From assembly GCA_035444205.1 (NCBI GenBank), contig DAOMOD010000194.1:1-7808 (forward strand): DNA of 7,808 nt, written 5' to 3'. Numbering within the stretch: position 1 is the stretch's first letter; the number at the start of each line of letters is the position of its first letter. Shown piece by piece: positions 1 through 6,669 of this stretch. The position numbers and the translations under genes were made by a program. The notes under the pieces are model-generated. The model saw only the letters and a list, made by a program, of their open reading frames with translations. It was not told where the DNA came from and searched no databases. This stretch comes from DAOMOD01 sp035444205 (GTDB taxonomy: Bacteria; Pseudomonadota; Gammaproteobacteria; Xanthomonadales; BPKI01).

Positions 1-295
1 CGGCATCCTCGCGAGGCGTCGGTCGCGGCTGAAGCCGCTCCTACAGGGCCGCGCTTGCGTAAGAGCCCACCTTGTGGGCGACCGGGCGCCGACATCGAAG
101 CGACGGGACGGTCGCGCACGGGGTGCGCTCTACAGGGACATGGCTCTTGCAGGAGGGGCTTCAGCCCCGACCCGGGCACGGCATCCTCGCGAGGCGTCGG
201 TCGCGGCTGAAGCCGCTCCTACAGGGCCGCGCTTGCGTAGGAGCCCACCTCGTGGGCGACCAGAACCCTGCATTGAAGCGACGAGAGAGTTGCGC
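1..295. repeat. Tandem array of a 178-bp REP-like unit (left copy)
   Basis: One complete 178-bp unit (1-178) is followed by a second, which is identical for 61 bases (179-239) and then diverges, fading out near 295. Each unit holds four short hairpins: GCGGCT/AGCCGC (25-38), GCCCAC/GTGGGC (65-79), GCGCAC/GTGCGC (114-128) and GGGGCT/AGCCCC (155-168). Read in alternating orientation, each is flanked by a GTAGGAG-like sequence on one side and CGACC on the other, as in REP sequences of Xanthomonas and Pseudomonas relatives. Halves starting at 21 and 110 align in an 89-bp register (TACAGGG at 42 and 131, CGACC at 79 and 168). The array lies just beyond the 3' end of xerD. No transposase or RAYT gene is present in the window. 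A role in mRNA 3'-end protection or termination is inference. Confidence 0.9.
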
Positions 296-297
296 AA

Positions 298-331
298 GAA
301 GCCCTCGATCCGGCTGCGCTCCTTGGGCTTC
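298..331 (-). terminator. Inverted repeat downstream of xerD, weak terminator candidate
   Basis: GAAGCCC (298-304) and GGGCTTC (325-331) form a perfect 7-bp stem with a 20-nt loop, 22 bases past the xerD stop codon. On the transcribed minus strand the stem is followed by TTGCGC, so there is no real T-tract. This could be a weak or Rho-assisted terminator, or only a base-paired 3' end. The neighbouring REP-like hairpins could do the same job. Confidence 0.3.
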
Positions 332-352
332 AGGGGGCTGGCGTGCTCAGGA

Positions 353-1285
353 TCAGCCGCGCGGATGGTGGCGCTGGTGCAGGCGCTTCAATCCCTCCTT
401 GGCCACCAGCGTATAGATCTGCGTCGTCGACAGACTGGCGTGGCCAAGCAGCATTTGCAGGGCGCGCAGGTCGGCGCCGCGATTCAGCAGGTGGGTGGCA
501 AAGGAGTGGCGCAAGCTGTGCGGCGACAGGGTGCTGTCGATCCCCGCCTTCCGCGCCAGACTCTTGACCGTGCTCCAGAATACCTGGCGCGACATGGCTT
601 CGGCGCGGCGGCCGGGAAACAGGCGTTCGCTGCGACGCTCCCCGAGCAGCGTCGAGCGCGCCTCGCGCAGGTAACGCTCCAGCCAGCCCAGAGCCTCTTC
701 GCCCACCGGCACCAGGCGATCCTTGCCGCCCTTGCCGGACACCCGCACCACGCCCTGGCGCAGATTCAATGCGCCGAGGTCAAGTCCCACCAGTTCGCTG
801 ACGCGAAGGCCGCATGCGTACATCAGTTCCAGCATCGCGCGCTCGCGCAGCCCCTCGGGTGAATCGACGTCAGGCGCTGCGAGCAGGGCGTCGACCTGCG
901 ATTCGGAAAGCGCCCGCGGCACGCCGCGCGACAGCCTGGGGGCATCAAGGTCGGCGCTGGGATCGACGGCGATGCGGCCAAGCCTGAGCTGTTGCGCGTA
1001 AAAGCGCCTCAGCGTGGACAGCAGGCGCGCGTTGCTGCGCGGCTTGTAACCCTGTGCGACACGGCCGGCCAGCAGCGAATAGATGTCGGCGCTTGCCGCA
1101 GCAAGCAGACGCCGCCCCGGCGGCAGGGCGCTCGCCGCCGCCTGCAGGTCGCGGCGATAGCCGTCCAGCGTATTGCGACTGAGGCCGTCCTCCGACCACA
1201 GGCGGTCGAGAAACAGATCGATATCGCCCTGGTCCGCCGAGGATACGTTCGGCGTCGCGCCCCTCAGTCGGGTCGGACCGCCCAT
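353..1285 (-). CDS. xerD: Site-specific tyrosine recombinase XerD
   Basis: XerD works with XerC at the dif site to resolve chromosome dimers at division, acting with FtsK. The protein is 310 aa from the chosen ATG. The N-terminal SAM-like core-binding domain covers roughly residues 20-105 and includes SRNTLDGYRRDL. The catalytic domain follows, with the full set of active residues: R161 (in ACGLRVSEL), K185 (SGKGGKDRLVP), H256 and R259 (SPHSLRHSF), H282 (LLGHASLSTTQIY) and the nucleophile Y291. The C-terminal LHQRHHPRG ending is typical of XerD rather than XerC. A GTG four codons upstream (1297) would give 314 aa but has no visible ribosome binding site; the ATG at 1285 is preceded by GGAACAGGG. 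The frame stays open upstream into the N gap, so the start is uncertain. The N-terminus is about 13 aa longer than that of E. coli XerD. It lies downstream of the TPR gene on the same strand and may be read through from the TonB operon. Confidence 0.95.
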   Translation of the reverse strand: MGGPTRLRGATPNVSSADQGDIDLFLDRLWSEDGLSRNTLDGYRRDLQAAASALPPGRRLLAAASADIYSLLAGRVAQGYKPRSNARLLSTLRRFYAQQLRLGRIAVDPSADLDAPRLSRGVPRALSESQVDALLAAPDVDSPEGLRERAMLELMYACGLRVSELVGLDLGALNLRQGVVRVSGKGGKDRLVPVGEEALGWLERYLREARSTLLGERRSERLFPGRRAEAMSRQVFWSTVKSLARKAGIDSTLSPHSLRHSFATHLLNRGADLRALQMLLGHASLSTTQIYTLVAKEGLKRLHQRHHPRG

Positions 1286-1320
1286 GCCCTGTTCCACAAG
1301 CGCGACGGGGCGCCAAGGCG

Positions 1321-1330
1321 NNNNNNNNNN
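1321..1330. other. Assembly gap (ten N)
   Basis: Ten unknown bases lie between the stop codon of the TPR gene (1361) and the start of xerD. Ten N is probably a placeholder, so the real distance is unknown. Any terminator of the TonB operon, any promoter of xerD, or a further N-terminal stretch of xerD could be hidden here. The 30 bases on the right (1331-1360) show no convincing terminator. Confidence 0.95.
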
Positions 1331-1360
1331 CCGTCGCAGGATGAAACCTGGCCCGGCCCA

Positions 1361-2701
1361 CTATTCCGGACCGACCTGCTCGTCTTCCGGTTCCGGCGGC
1401 AGCGTCGGCTGCGTCGGCGCGCTCGTTTCGCGGATATGGTTGAGCCACTGCTGTGCCGCACGGCGGCATTGCTCGTCGGATACGGCGCGATTGAAGCTGC
1501 CGGCTGCGGCCTGCACCTTGCGCTGCTCGAACTGTGCCATGCCAAGCAGCAGGTGGGCATTGCAGGCGCGCGGCAAACCTCCCTTGCGCACGGCGTCCTG
1601 CAGGGCAGCTTCCGCTTCCGCCCACTTCTCCTGGTCGACCAGGATGTAGCCGCGCTGCATGTCGAGCTTGCCGTCGGCCGAGAGCGCGCCCGCGCGCGTG
1701 TAGGCGGCCAGCGCCTTGTCCATCTCCTGTGCGCTGTACCAGGCATTGCCGAGGTCTTCCCAGCGGCGCTGCGTGCTCTCGATGATGCCCTTGCTCAGAC
1801 CTTCCTCGAGGATCTGCGCAGCCTTGTAGGGCACTTCGGCATAGCTGTAGAGCTGATACAACTGCACCCATTCCGTCTCGCGATCGAGCAGACCCTTGCG
1901 GTGGGCCAGCGCCGACACCGACAGCGCGCTGCGGGTGTCGTCCATGGCCATGTGCATGGAGATGAGCTGCGTCCAGTAGGATTTGCGGTTGGGGTCGCGC
2001 TGGATCAGGAACTCCAGCACCCGTGCCGCCTGTGGATACTGCTTGAGCTCGAAATGCGCCGCCATCTTGAGCTGGTACCAGGTGTCGGGTCCGTCCGGGC
2101 GCATGGCGATGGCCCGCTCGATGGCACCAAGCGCCTCTCGGTAGCGCTCCAGGCGCGCGTACGCGCTGGCCTGCATCTCGTAGGCCGCCGGCGTGACAGT
2201 GTCGGTGTAGGCGAACCATTCGTCCAGCGCACGCAGTCCCTGCTCGAACTGCTCCATCATGATGTACACCGTGGCGATCTGGTACATCATCTGGAAATGG
2301 GCGTGATTCGGCAGCACGTCCATGCGCACCACTTCCTGCATGTCGCGCAGGGCGAGATCGAGACGGTCCTGCACGGAGTAGACGAAACCGCGCGCCTGGA
2401 TCACCGTCGCCCGATCGAAGTCGGACAGACCGGAACGGTTGAGCACGTTGGTGAGGCCAGCCATGGCCTCGGTGTACTTCTCTTCGCCGATCTGCTCGTA
2501 GATGCGGGTGAGATCGCGGTGCAGGCGCTCCGACGAGATCAGCCCCTGACGCTGGTCTCGGGTCTTGGTCGGTCGATGTTGCTGCGCCTCGCTCTGTGCG
2601 CCACGCGCCTGCTGTGCCGACGCAGCAAAGCTGGTGGCAAGCAGACATGCAGCGGCGATAGCCAGCAGCCATGCGGCCAGGTGGATGCGGATCATGCTCA
2701 T
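1361..2701 (-). CDS. Periplasmic TPR protein of the TonB2/TtpC operon
   Basis: This 446-aa protein has a Sec signal peptide: a hydrophobic stretch at residues 8-25 and likely cleavage after SFAASA (residue 29). The rest is built almost entirely of helical tetratricopeptide-type repeats from about residue 64 to 418. The clearest unit is at 171-203 (YARLERYREALGAIERAI), and others lie near 98-128, 206-236, 313-340, 345-375 and 382-410. The tail (430-446) is acidic and proline-rich. Cys380 and Cys412 are the only cysteines in the mature part. Cys19 lies inside the signal peptide and lacks a proper lipobox, so a lipoprotein is unlikely. It is the last gene of the six-gene operon, 9 bases after tonB, with a very strong GAGGTGAT ribosome binding site 7 bases before the ATG. 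The position matches V. cholerae VC1543. An accessory role to TonB is inferred from context; the molecular function is unknown. Confidence 0.88.
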   Translation of the reverse strand: MSMIRIHLAAWLLAIAAACLLATSFAASAQQARGAQSEAQQHRPTKTRDQRQGLISSERLHRDLTRIYEQIGEEKYTEAMAGLTNVLNRSGLSDFDRATVIQARGFVYSVQDRLDLALRDMQEVVRMDVLPNHAHFQMMYQIATVYIMMEQFEQGLRALDEWFAYTDTVTPAAYEMQASAYARLERYREALGAIERAIAMRPDGPDTWYQLKMAAHFELKQYPQAARVLEFLIQRDPNRKSYWTQLISMHMAMDDTRSALSVSALAHRKGLLDRETEWVQLYQLYSYAEVPYKAAQILEEGLSKGIIESTQRRWEDLGNAWYSAQEMDKALAAYTRAGALSADGKLDMQRGYILVDQEKWAEAEAALQDAVRKGGLPRACNAHLLLGMAQFEQRKVQAAAGSFNRAVSDEQCRRAAQQWLNHIRETSAPTQPTLPPEPEDEQVGPE

Positions 2702-2710
2702 GGCATCACC

Positions 2711-3343
2711 TCACTCTTCGGCGAGCTTGAAGTCGATGATCTGCGTGGCCTGACGCGGCACCGGCTGACCGTCGACCACACGCGGCTTGAAGCGCCAGCG
2801 CAGGATGGCGCGGATGGCCTCGCGATCGAACACCCGCGGCGGTCGGGCACGGACCACGCGCGGGTCGGCCACCGAGCCGGTCTCGGTAATGGTGAATTCC
2901 ACCTCCACCCAGCCCTCGATGCGCGCCAGCGCAGCCTGCCGCGGATACTGCGGCTCGATGCGCACCAGCGGAATGATGTCGCCTTCCTGGGTCATGTCGG
3001 CGGTGCCGAAGCCGCCCAGGAACGGACCCGTACCGCCAATTCGCAGATTCAGGTTGGGCATGTTGAGCTGCGGCAGCGGCGATACCACCTGGTCCACGCG
3101 CTGGAGGGTCATCTGCGGCGGCGGTGGCGGCTCCTTGGGCGGTGGCGGCTTGGGCGGAATGCGCCGTTCGCGCACCTGCAGGGTGTCATCCACCTTGACC
3201 TCGCCGAAACGGATGCCGGGCGGTGGCTCGCCGCGGTCGAATCGGCCCGTGCCCGCGATCAGCGACTGCATGAACCAGAACAGGCCCAGCGTTACCAGCA
3301 CCGCGAGGGCCATCGAACCGAACATCCTCACGGGATAGGACAT
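2711..3343 (-). CDS. tonB: Energy transducer TonB (TonB2 type)
   Basis: TonB carries proton-motive energy from ExbB/ExbD to outer-membrane TonB-dependent transporters. The 210-aa protein has an N-terminal signal anchor (about residues 7-29) and a periplasmic linker. A short proline-rich stretch spans residues 63-76 (PPKPPPPKEPPPPP). The C-terminal TonB domain runs from about 125 to 207, with PQYPRQA near its start, the GWVEVEF strand, and an ILRWRFKPRVVDGQPV ending. The proline spacer is much shorter than in E. coli TonB, as in TonB2-type proteins. The anchor has Ser10 but no histidine where E. coli has the Ser16-His20 pair. The start at 3343 was chosen because GAGG lies 8 bases upstream and the anchor then begins at residue 7; a longer frame to 3397 overlaps exbD without reason. 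It lies 4 bases after the exbD stop. Confidence 0.95.
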   Translation of the reverse strand: MSYPVRMFGSMALAVLVTLGLFWFMQSLIAGTGRFDRGEPPPGIRFGEVKVDDTLQVRERRIPPKPPPPKEPPPPPQMTLQRVDQVVSPLPQLNMPNLNLRIGGTGPFLGGFGTADMTQEGDIIPLVRIEPQYPRQAALARIEGWVEVEFTITETGSVADPRVVRARPPRVFDREAIRAILRWRFKPRVVDGQPVPRQATQIIDFKLAEE

Positions 3344-3347
3344 GGGG

Positions 3348-3758
3348 TCAGCCTCCCGCCGGCGGCTGCTGCGCGGCCACGGAGATCTCCTCCACACCTG
3401 CCGCCTTCACCTGGTCCATCACGTCGACCAGGATGCCGGTACGCGAACCCTTGTCGGCAATGATGATGACGCTGCCCTCGGGATTCTCGGCGCGCGCGCG
3501 CTCGACATTGGCGCGCACCGCGCGCAGGTCGATCTCGCGCTTCTGCATGTAGATCGCCCCCGATTCGGTGATGGCGACCATGATGCTGGCCTTGGGCTTG
3601 GGGTCCGCTTGCGTCGCGGTGGGGCGGCTGACCTCGATGCCCGCTTCCTTGACGAGCGAGGTGGTGACGATGAAGAAGATCAGCATGATGAACACGACGT
3701 CCAGCATCGGCGTCAGGTTGATCTCGGCTTCGTCTTGCTGGCTGTGGCGTCTGGCCAT
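3348..3758 (-). CDS. exbD: Biopolymer transport protein ExbD
   Basis: ExbD is the proton-pathway subunit of the TonB motor, inserted inside an ExbB pentamer in the inner membrane. The protein is 136 aa. A short cytoplasmic N-terminus (1-14) leads into a single membrane helix (about 15-37) within NLTPMLDVVFIMLIFFIVTT, where Asp20 corresponds to the essential Asp25 of E. coli ExbD. The remainder is the periplasmic ExbD/TolR domain, containing VAITESGAIYMQKREID and VIIIADKGSRTGILVDVMD, with a short proline-rich end (QPPAGG). The start ATG is preceded by a modest GAGAG. It follows exbB after an unusually long 104-bp spacer with strong secondary structure, and is followed by tonB after 4 bases. 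The TolR alternative is unlikely next to a tonB gene. Confidence 0.95.
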   Translation of the reverse strand: MARRHSQQDEAEINLTPMLDVVFIMLIFFIVTTSLVKEAGIEVSRPTATQADPKPKASIMVAITESGAIYMQKREIDLRAVRANVERARAENPEGSVIIIADKGSRTGILVDVMDQVKAAGVEEISVAAQQPPAGG

Positions 3759-3783
3759 GATTGCGCTCTCTCGGTGATCGGCC

Positions 3784-3856
3784 GGAACGCCGGGTGTCCG
3801 ACCCCGGGTCTACCCCTTGGGAGGGGCGAAACCGGGGCAAAGTTCCCCGGCGTTCC
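3784..3856 (-). repeat. Three-level nested inverted repeat between exbB and exbD
   Basis: Within the 104-bp spacer the outer arms GGAACGCCGGG (3784-3794) and CCCGGCGTTCC (3846-3856) pair perfectly over 11 bp. Inside them CCCCGG (3802-3807) pairs with CCGGGG (3832-3837), and inside those CCCCT (3813-3817) pairs with AGGGG (3822-3826) around a 4-base loop. The order is properly nested, so the operon transcript could fold into one long interrupted hairpin. No T-tract follows on the minus strand, so it is not an ordinary intrinsic terminator, and the genes downstream belong to the same system. It could be a dispersed extragenic element or an mRNA processing and stability site. The pairing is seen directly; the role is inference. 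Confidence 0.75.
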
Positions 3857-3862
3857 TGTCAT

Positions 3863-4387
3863 TTAGTGGTGCTGCAGCAGGTCTTCCAGGTGTTCCGTCT
3901 CTTCGCGGTAGGTGCGCTCCAGCTTGTCGCTGAAGTAGATGCCCGACAGCGCCGCCACCATGCCCGACATGGTCGGTACCGTGGCCTGGGACACGCCATC
4001 GGCCATGGCACGGGCATTGCCCGTGCCGACGATGGCCATGATGTCGAACACCAGGATCATGCCGGTCACGGTACCCAGCAGGCCGAGCAGCGGGCACACC
4101 GCGACGCAGGTCTTGATGATCAGCAGCCCGCGGTTCAGGTCCAGCGCCGCCTGCGACACCCACATCTCGCGCACCCGCCTGGCGTACCAGGAGGTGGTGT
4201 CGAGACGCCCGTCCCAGTCGGCCAGGATCGCGTCGCGCTGTTTCGGGTACACGAACCTGATGAACCAGAACCGCTCGATGATGAAGGTCCACATGGCGAA
4301 CAGCACCGCCATCACCGCGTAGAGGACAGGGCCTCCCAGTTCAATGAAGTCCTGGATGGTACCCAGGAATTCACTGATGAGAACCAT
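3863..4387 (-). CDS. exbB: MotA/TolQ/ExbB proton channel protein, ExbB2 type
   Basis: This inner-membrane subunit forms the pentameric stator of the TonB motor. The protein is 174 aa, shorter than classical E. coli ExbB (244 aa) and of the compact ExbB2 type. The first membrane helix lies at about 18-38, a cytoplasmic segment at 45-87, a second helix at about 88-117 containing the family motif PLLGLLGTVTGMI (Thr106 aligns with Thr148 of E. coli ExbB), and a third at about 134-153 (TVPTMSGMVAALSGIYF, with Thr139 aligning with Thr181). The C-terminus is charged and ends LEDLLQHH. The ATG has GGAGAGG 4 bases upstream. Its first 17 bases overlap the 3' end of ttpC, which suggests translational coupling. 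Confidence 0.94.
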   Translation of the reverse strand: MVLISEFLGTIQDFIELGGPVLYAVMAVLFAMWTFIIERFWFIRFVYPKQRDAILADWDGRLDTTSWYARRVREMWVSQAALDLNRGLLIIKTCVAVCPLLGLLGTVTGMILVFDIMAIVGTGNARAMADGVSQATVPTMSGMVAALSGIYFSDKLERTYREETEHLEDLLQHH

Positions 4388-5753
4388 GACGCCTCTCCGC
4401 CAGCAGGGCGACGATGCCGGCGCTCTGTTCCTCGAGGGTACGCACCAGCGCCTTGGACTTCGAGGCCAGGATCGAGTGCAGGATGGTCAGCGGAATGGCC
4501 ACGCACAGGCCCAGCACCGTGGTGACCAGGGCCATGGAAATGCCGCCTGCCATCATCTTCGGATCGCCGGTACCGAACAGGGTGATTTGCTGGAAGGTCT
4601 GGATCATGCCGATGACGGTACCCAGCAGACCCAGCAGCGGCGCCACCACGTACAGCACCTTGACGATCTGCAGGCCCCATTCAAGACGCCCGGTCTCGCG
4701 CAGGATGACCTCGTCCATCTTGAGCTCCAGGGTCTCGACGTCGATACCCGGGTTCTCGGTGTAGACGGCCATGACGCGGCCCAGGGCGTTGCCCTGGTCG
4801 GCGTCCTCGCTCTTGAGCTGGCGGCTCATCTTGGCGCCTTCCAGGAACAGGCGCAGACCCTGGATCAGGGCAATCAGCAGACCCAGCGCGCCAAGCGCCA
4901 GGGTGACGGCGCCGACGATGCCGCCCTGTTCGATGCGCTCGCTGAGTGCCGGTGTGTCGATCACCAGCGAAAGGATGGCGCCGCGCGAGAAGTCGACGGC
5001 CAGCGGGGCCGTGCTGCCGGCGGAGGCGCGATCCCAGCTGCGGATGGTGCCGGTATAGCGGTCGGCAGGCTGCTTGCGCAGCTCGGCCAGGGTGCCCTCG
5101 TAGGGACCGTCACCCGGGTTCCATACCAGGAACTTGTCGTTGGCCACGGCATTGAACACGCCGAGGCGGCTCACCGTCTGCCCGCGCATCAGCTCACCGT
5201 TGGCGTTGCGGACATCAGCGGTAAAGGTCACCGTCTTGCCCGATTCGGTGATTTCGCGCTGCATTTCGAACCAGAGCTGGCGCAGTTCGGTCAGGTTGGG
5301 CAGTTCCTTGCGCTGGGCAATGGTGGCGAGAAAGCGGGTGCGGTTGGGGATCTGCGCCGACACCACCGAGTTGTCGAACTGGCTCTGAACGTCGGCTGCA
5401 ACCTGACGCACCACGCCGAACATCTCGCCCAGGTTGCCCTGGCGCTCGGCCAGCCGCGTCTCGAAATCCTGCAGCGCCTTTTCGTTCTCGTCGAACTCGC
5501 TGCGCAGTCGATCGCTGCGAACCTCTTCGGCGCGACGCTCGGCACGTGCGCGCTCCAGCAACTGGCGCTGCTGGTTGCGGTTCTGCAGGAATTCCTGCTC
5601 GCGCTGCTGATTGATGCGGCCTTCGGCCTGCATGGCCTGCTGGGTCTGGCGCAGCAGATCGTCCAGCGTGCCGGCCTGCTGGGCGAACGCCGGGGACGCC
5701 GCCAGCACCAGGCCGACGGCAACAATCGAGAGAATACGGTTGGTCGTCGTCAT
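4371..5753 (-). CDS. ttpC: TtpC: periplasmic coiled coil fused to an ExbB/TolQ-like channel domain
   Basis: TtpC is a fourth component needed by TonB2 systems in Vibrio. Here it is 460 aa. A Sec signal peptide ends at SPAFA (residue 24). A long glutamine-, arginine- and glutamate-rich coiled coil follows (about 30-108). A periplasmic domain spans about 110-275. Three membrane helices then lie at about 279-303, 362-388 and 403-428. The last two carry the MotA/TolQ/ExbB signature: PLLGLLGTVIGMI at 372-384 and MALVTTVLGLCVAIP at 407-421, with Thr379 and Thr412 at the conserved polar positions. The start was set at the ATG whose first base is also the last base of the upstream stop (TGATG), a classic coupling arrangement; a GTG one codon earlier is the alternative. 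It overlaps exbB by 17 bases. It probably joins or regulates the ExbB/ExbD complex and reaches through the periplasm. Confidence 0.92.
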   Translation of the reverse strand: MTTTNRILSIVAVGLVLAASPAFAQQAGTLDDLLRQTQQAMQAEGRINQQREQEFLQNRNQQRQLLERARAERRAEEVRSDRLRSEFDENEKALQDFETRLAERQGNLGEMFGVVRQVAADVQSQFDNSVVSAQIPNRTRFLATIAQRKELPNLTELRQLWFEMQREITESGKTVTFTADVRNANGELMRGQTVSRLGVFNAVANDKFLVWNPGDGPYEGTLAELRKQPADRYTGTIRSWDRASAGSTAPLAVDFSRGAILSLVIDTPALSERIEQGGIVGAVTLALGALGLLIALIQGLRLFLEGAKMSRQLKSEDADQGNALGRVMAVYTENPGIDVETLELKMDEVILRETGRLEWGLQIVKVLYVVAPLLGLLGTVIGMIQTFQQITLFGTGDPKMMAGGISMALVTTVLGLCVAIPLTILHSILASKSKALVRTLEEQSAGIVALLAERRHGSHQ

Positions 5754-6532
5754 CACGGCTTCACCGGGGCAGGAACGGGGAGAATCACCAGGTTCGGCGC
5801 GGCCTGGTTCTTGGCGATGCGCAGACCGTCACGAATGGCGGACCGGTGGCTGTTGTCGAGCGGCTCCCAACTGCGTGTGTTGGGGTTGAACCAGCCCTGC
5901 GACTGGCCGTCCAGGCTCTGCCAGATCAGCAAGGTACGACCCACGCGCAGGAAGTCCACGTTGCGCCCGGTATCGGCCAGCTCGGCAGGATAGGACTCGG
6001 TGGTGCGGCCGTATTCCATCTCGATCTGGAATGCCTCCATCACCCGCCGGTATTTCTCCGAGGTGGTGACATCGGCGCGATCGATGATGTCCTTAAGCTC
6101 GTTGACGCGATCGCGACGCTCCTTGAGGCGGAACGGCACATCGGCCTCGACCAGCTTGTCGAGCGTGTCGATCATCTCGATGATCAACGGCACGATGCCG
6201 CGGTTGGTGGTCTCGAGCTGCTCCAGTGTGCGCTCGGCACCGGCGAGCTCTTCGCGCTGATTGGCGACGACACGCTCGAGCTGCTGGTTGTACACGCGCA
6301 GACTCTCGGTCTCGCGGATGACGCGGCGGTATTCGCCGAGCAGCTCTTCGGTTTCTTCGGCGAGCTGGTTGATGCGCCGTTGCGTCTGCTGCGCCTGTTG
6401 ATTCATCTGCGTTTGCGTCTGCACCGTGGTGCTGAGCACTTCGGACTGCGCGGCGGCGGAACCGGTGAAGGCTCCGAGCAGGGCCGCCAGGCAGGCGCTG
6501 ATGGCGCGGTTGGGAAGGCTTGCGATCGACAT
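5753..6532 (-). CDS. DUF3450 periplasmic coiled-coil protein, first gene of the TonB2/TtpC operon
   Basis: This 259-aa protein is exported: a signal peptide covers residues 1-28, with likely cleavage after GSAAA. A long coiled coil runs from about 31 to 110, rich in Gln, Glu and Arg (QMNQQAQQTQRRINQLAEE, then YNQQLERVVANQREELAGAE). A conserved globular part follows, with LVEADVPFRLKERRDRV (127-143), EYGRTTESYPAEL (173-185), and VDFLRVGRTLLIWQSLDG (192-209) before GWFNPNTRSWEPL. These are features I associate with DUF3450, a family regularly found directly upstream of ttpC (V. cholerae VC1548). The ATG at 6532 places the signal peptide correctly; longer frames to 6754 add an implausible basic N-terminus. 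The ribosome binding site is weak (GGACGGGG). Its function is unknown. The coiled coil could pair with that of TtpC, but this is inference. Confidence 0.87.
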   Translation of the reverse strand: MSIASLPNRAISACLAALLGAFTGSAAAQSEVLSTTVQTQTQMNQQAQQTQRRINQLAEETEELLGEYRRVIRETESLRVYNQQLERVVANQREELAGAERTLEQLETTNRGIVPLIIEMIDTLDKLVEADVPFRLKERRDRVNELKDIIDRADVTTSEKYRRVMEAFQIEMEYGRTTESYPAELADTGRNVDFLRVGRTLLIWQSLDGQSQGWFNPNTRSWEPLDNSHRSAIRDGLRIAKNQAAPNLVILPVPAPVKP

Positions 6533-6669
6533 GACCCCGTCCAGTTGCATGGGAAGGAAAACTAAGCGGCTCTGTTCGATGTCACCCACCCGCAGCGAAC
6601 ACTTCGTCGTCGCCGTCGGCCCGACAGCGTCGCTGATGGCATGGGGATTTCGAACAGCCTCCGCTGACC

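Noticed and set aside
1..295. CRISPR array
   Set aside because: The repeat unit is 178 bp with no variable spacers between short identical repeats, and no cas genes are present.
1..352. dif or another Xer recombination site near xerD or in the arrays
   Set aside because: I found no 28-bp site with the AT-rich XerD-binding half (TTATGTTAAAT-like); the arrays are GC-rich hairpins unlike dif.
74..862. Plus-strand open frame from the left repeat array into xerD
   Set aside because: It translates hairpin repeats and then the antisense of xerD; the protein has no credible start signal or domain.
945..2672. Minus-strand open frame of about 575 codons bridging the TPR gene and xerD through the N bases
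   Set aside because: It is frame-shifted relative to both real genes and carries no motifs; bridging the unknown bases is meaningless.
2644..2701. Lipoprotein signal on the TPR protein (Cys19)
   Set aside because: The three residues before Cys19 are all Ala, not a standard lipobox, and a normal signal peptidase I site (ASA-QQ) follows at residue 29.
992..3463. Very long plus-strand open frame (about 820 codons) running through the N gap and opposite xerD, the TPR gene and tonB
   Set aside because: It is antisense to three well-recognised genes, has no domain I recognise, and has the Arg/His/Leu-rich composition of a high-GC shadow frame.
4344..5993. Plus-strand open frame of about 550 codons
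   Set aside because: It lies entirely antisense to exbB, ttpC and DUF3450, which have clear motifs; its open state follows from GC-biased third positions.
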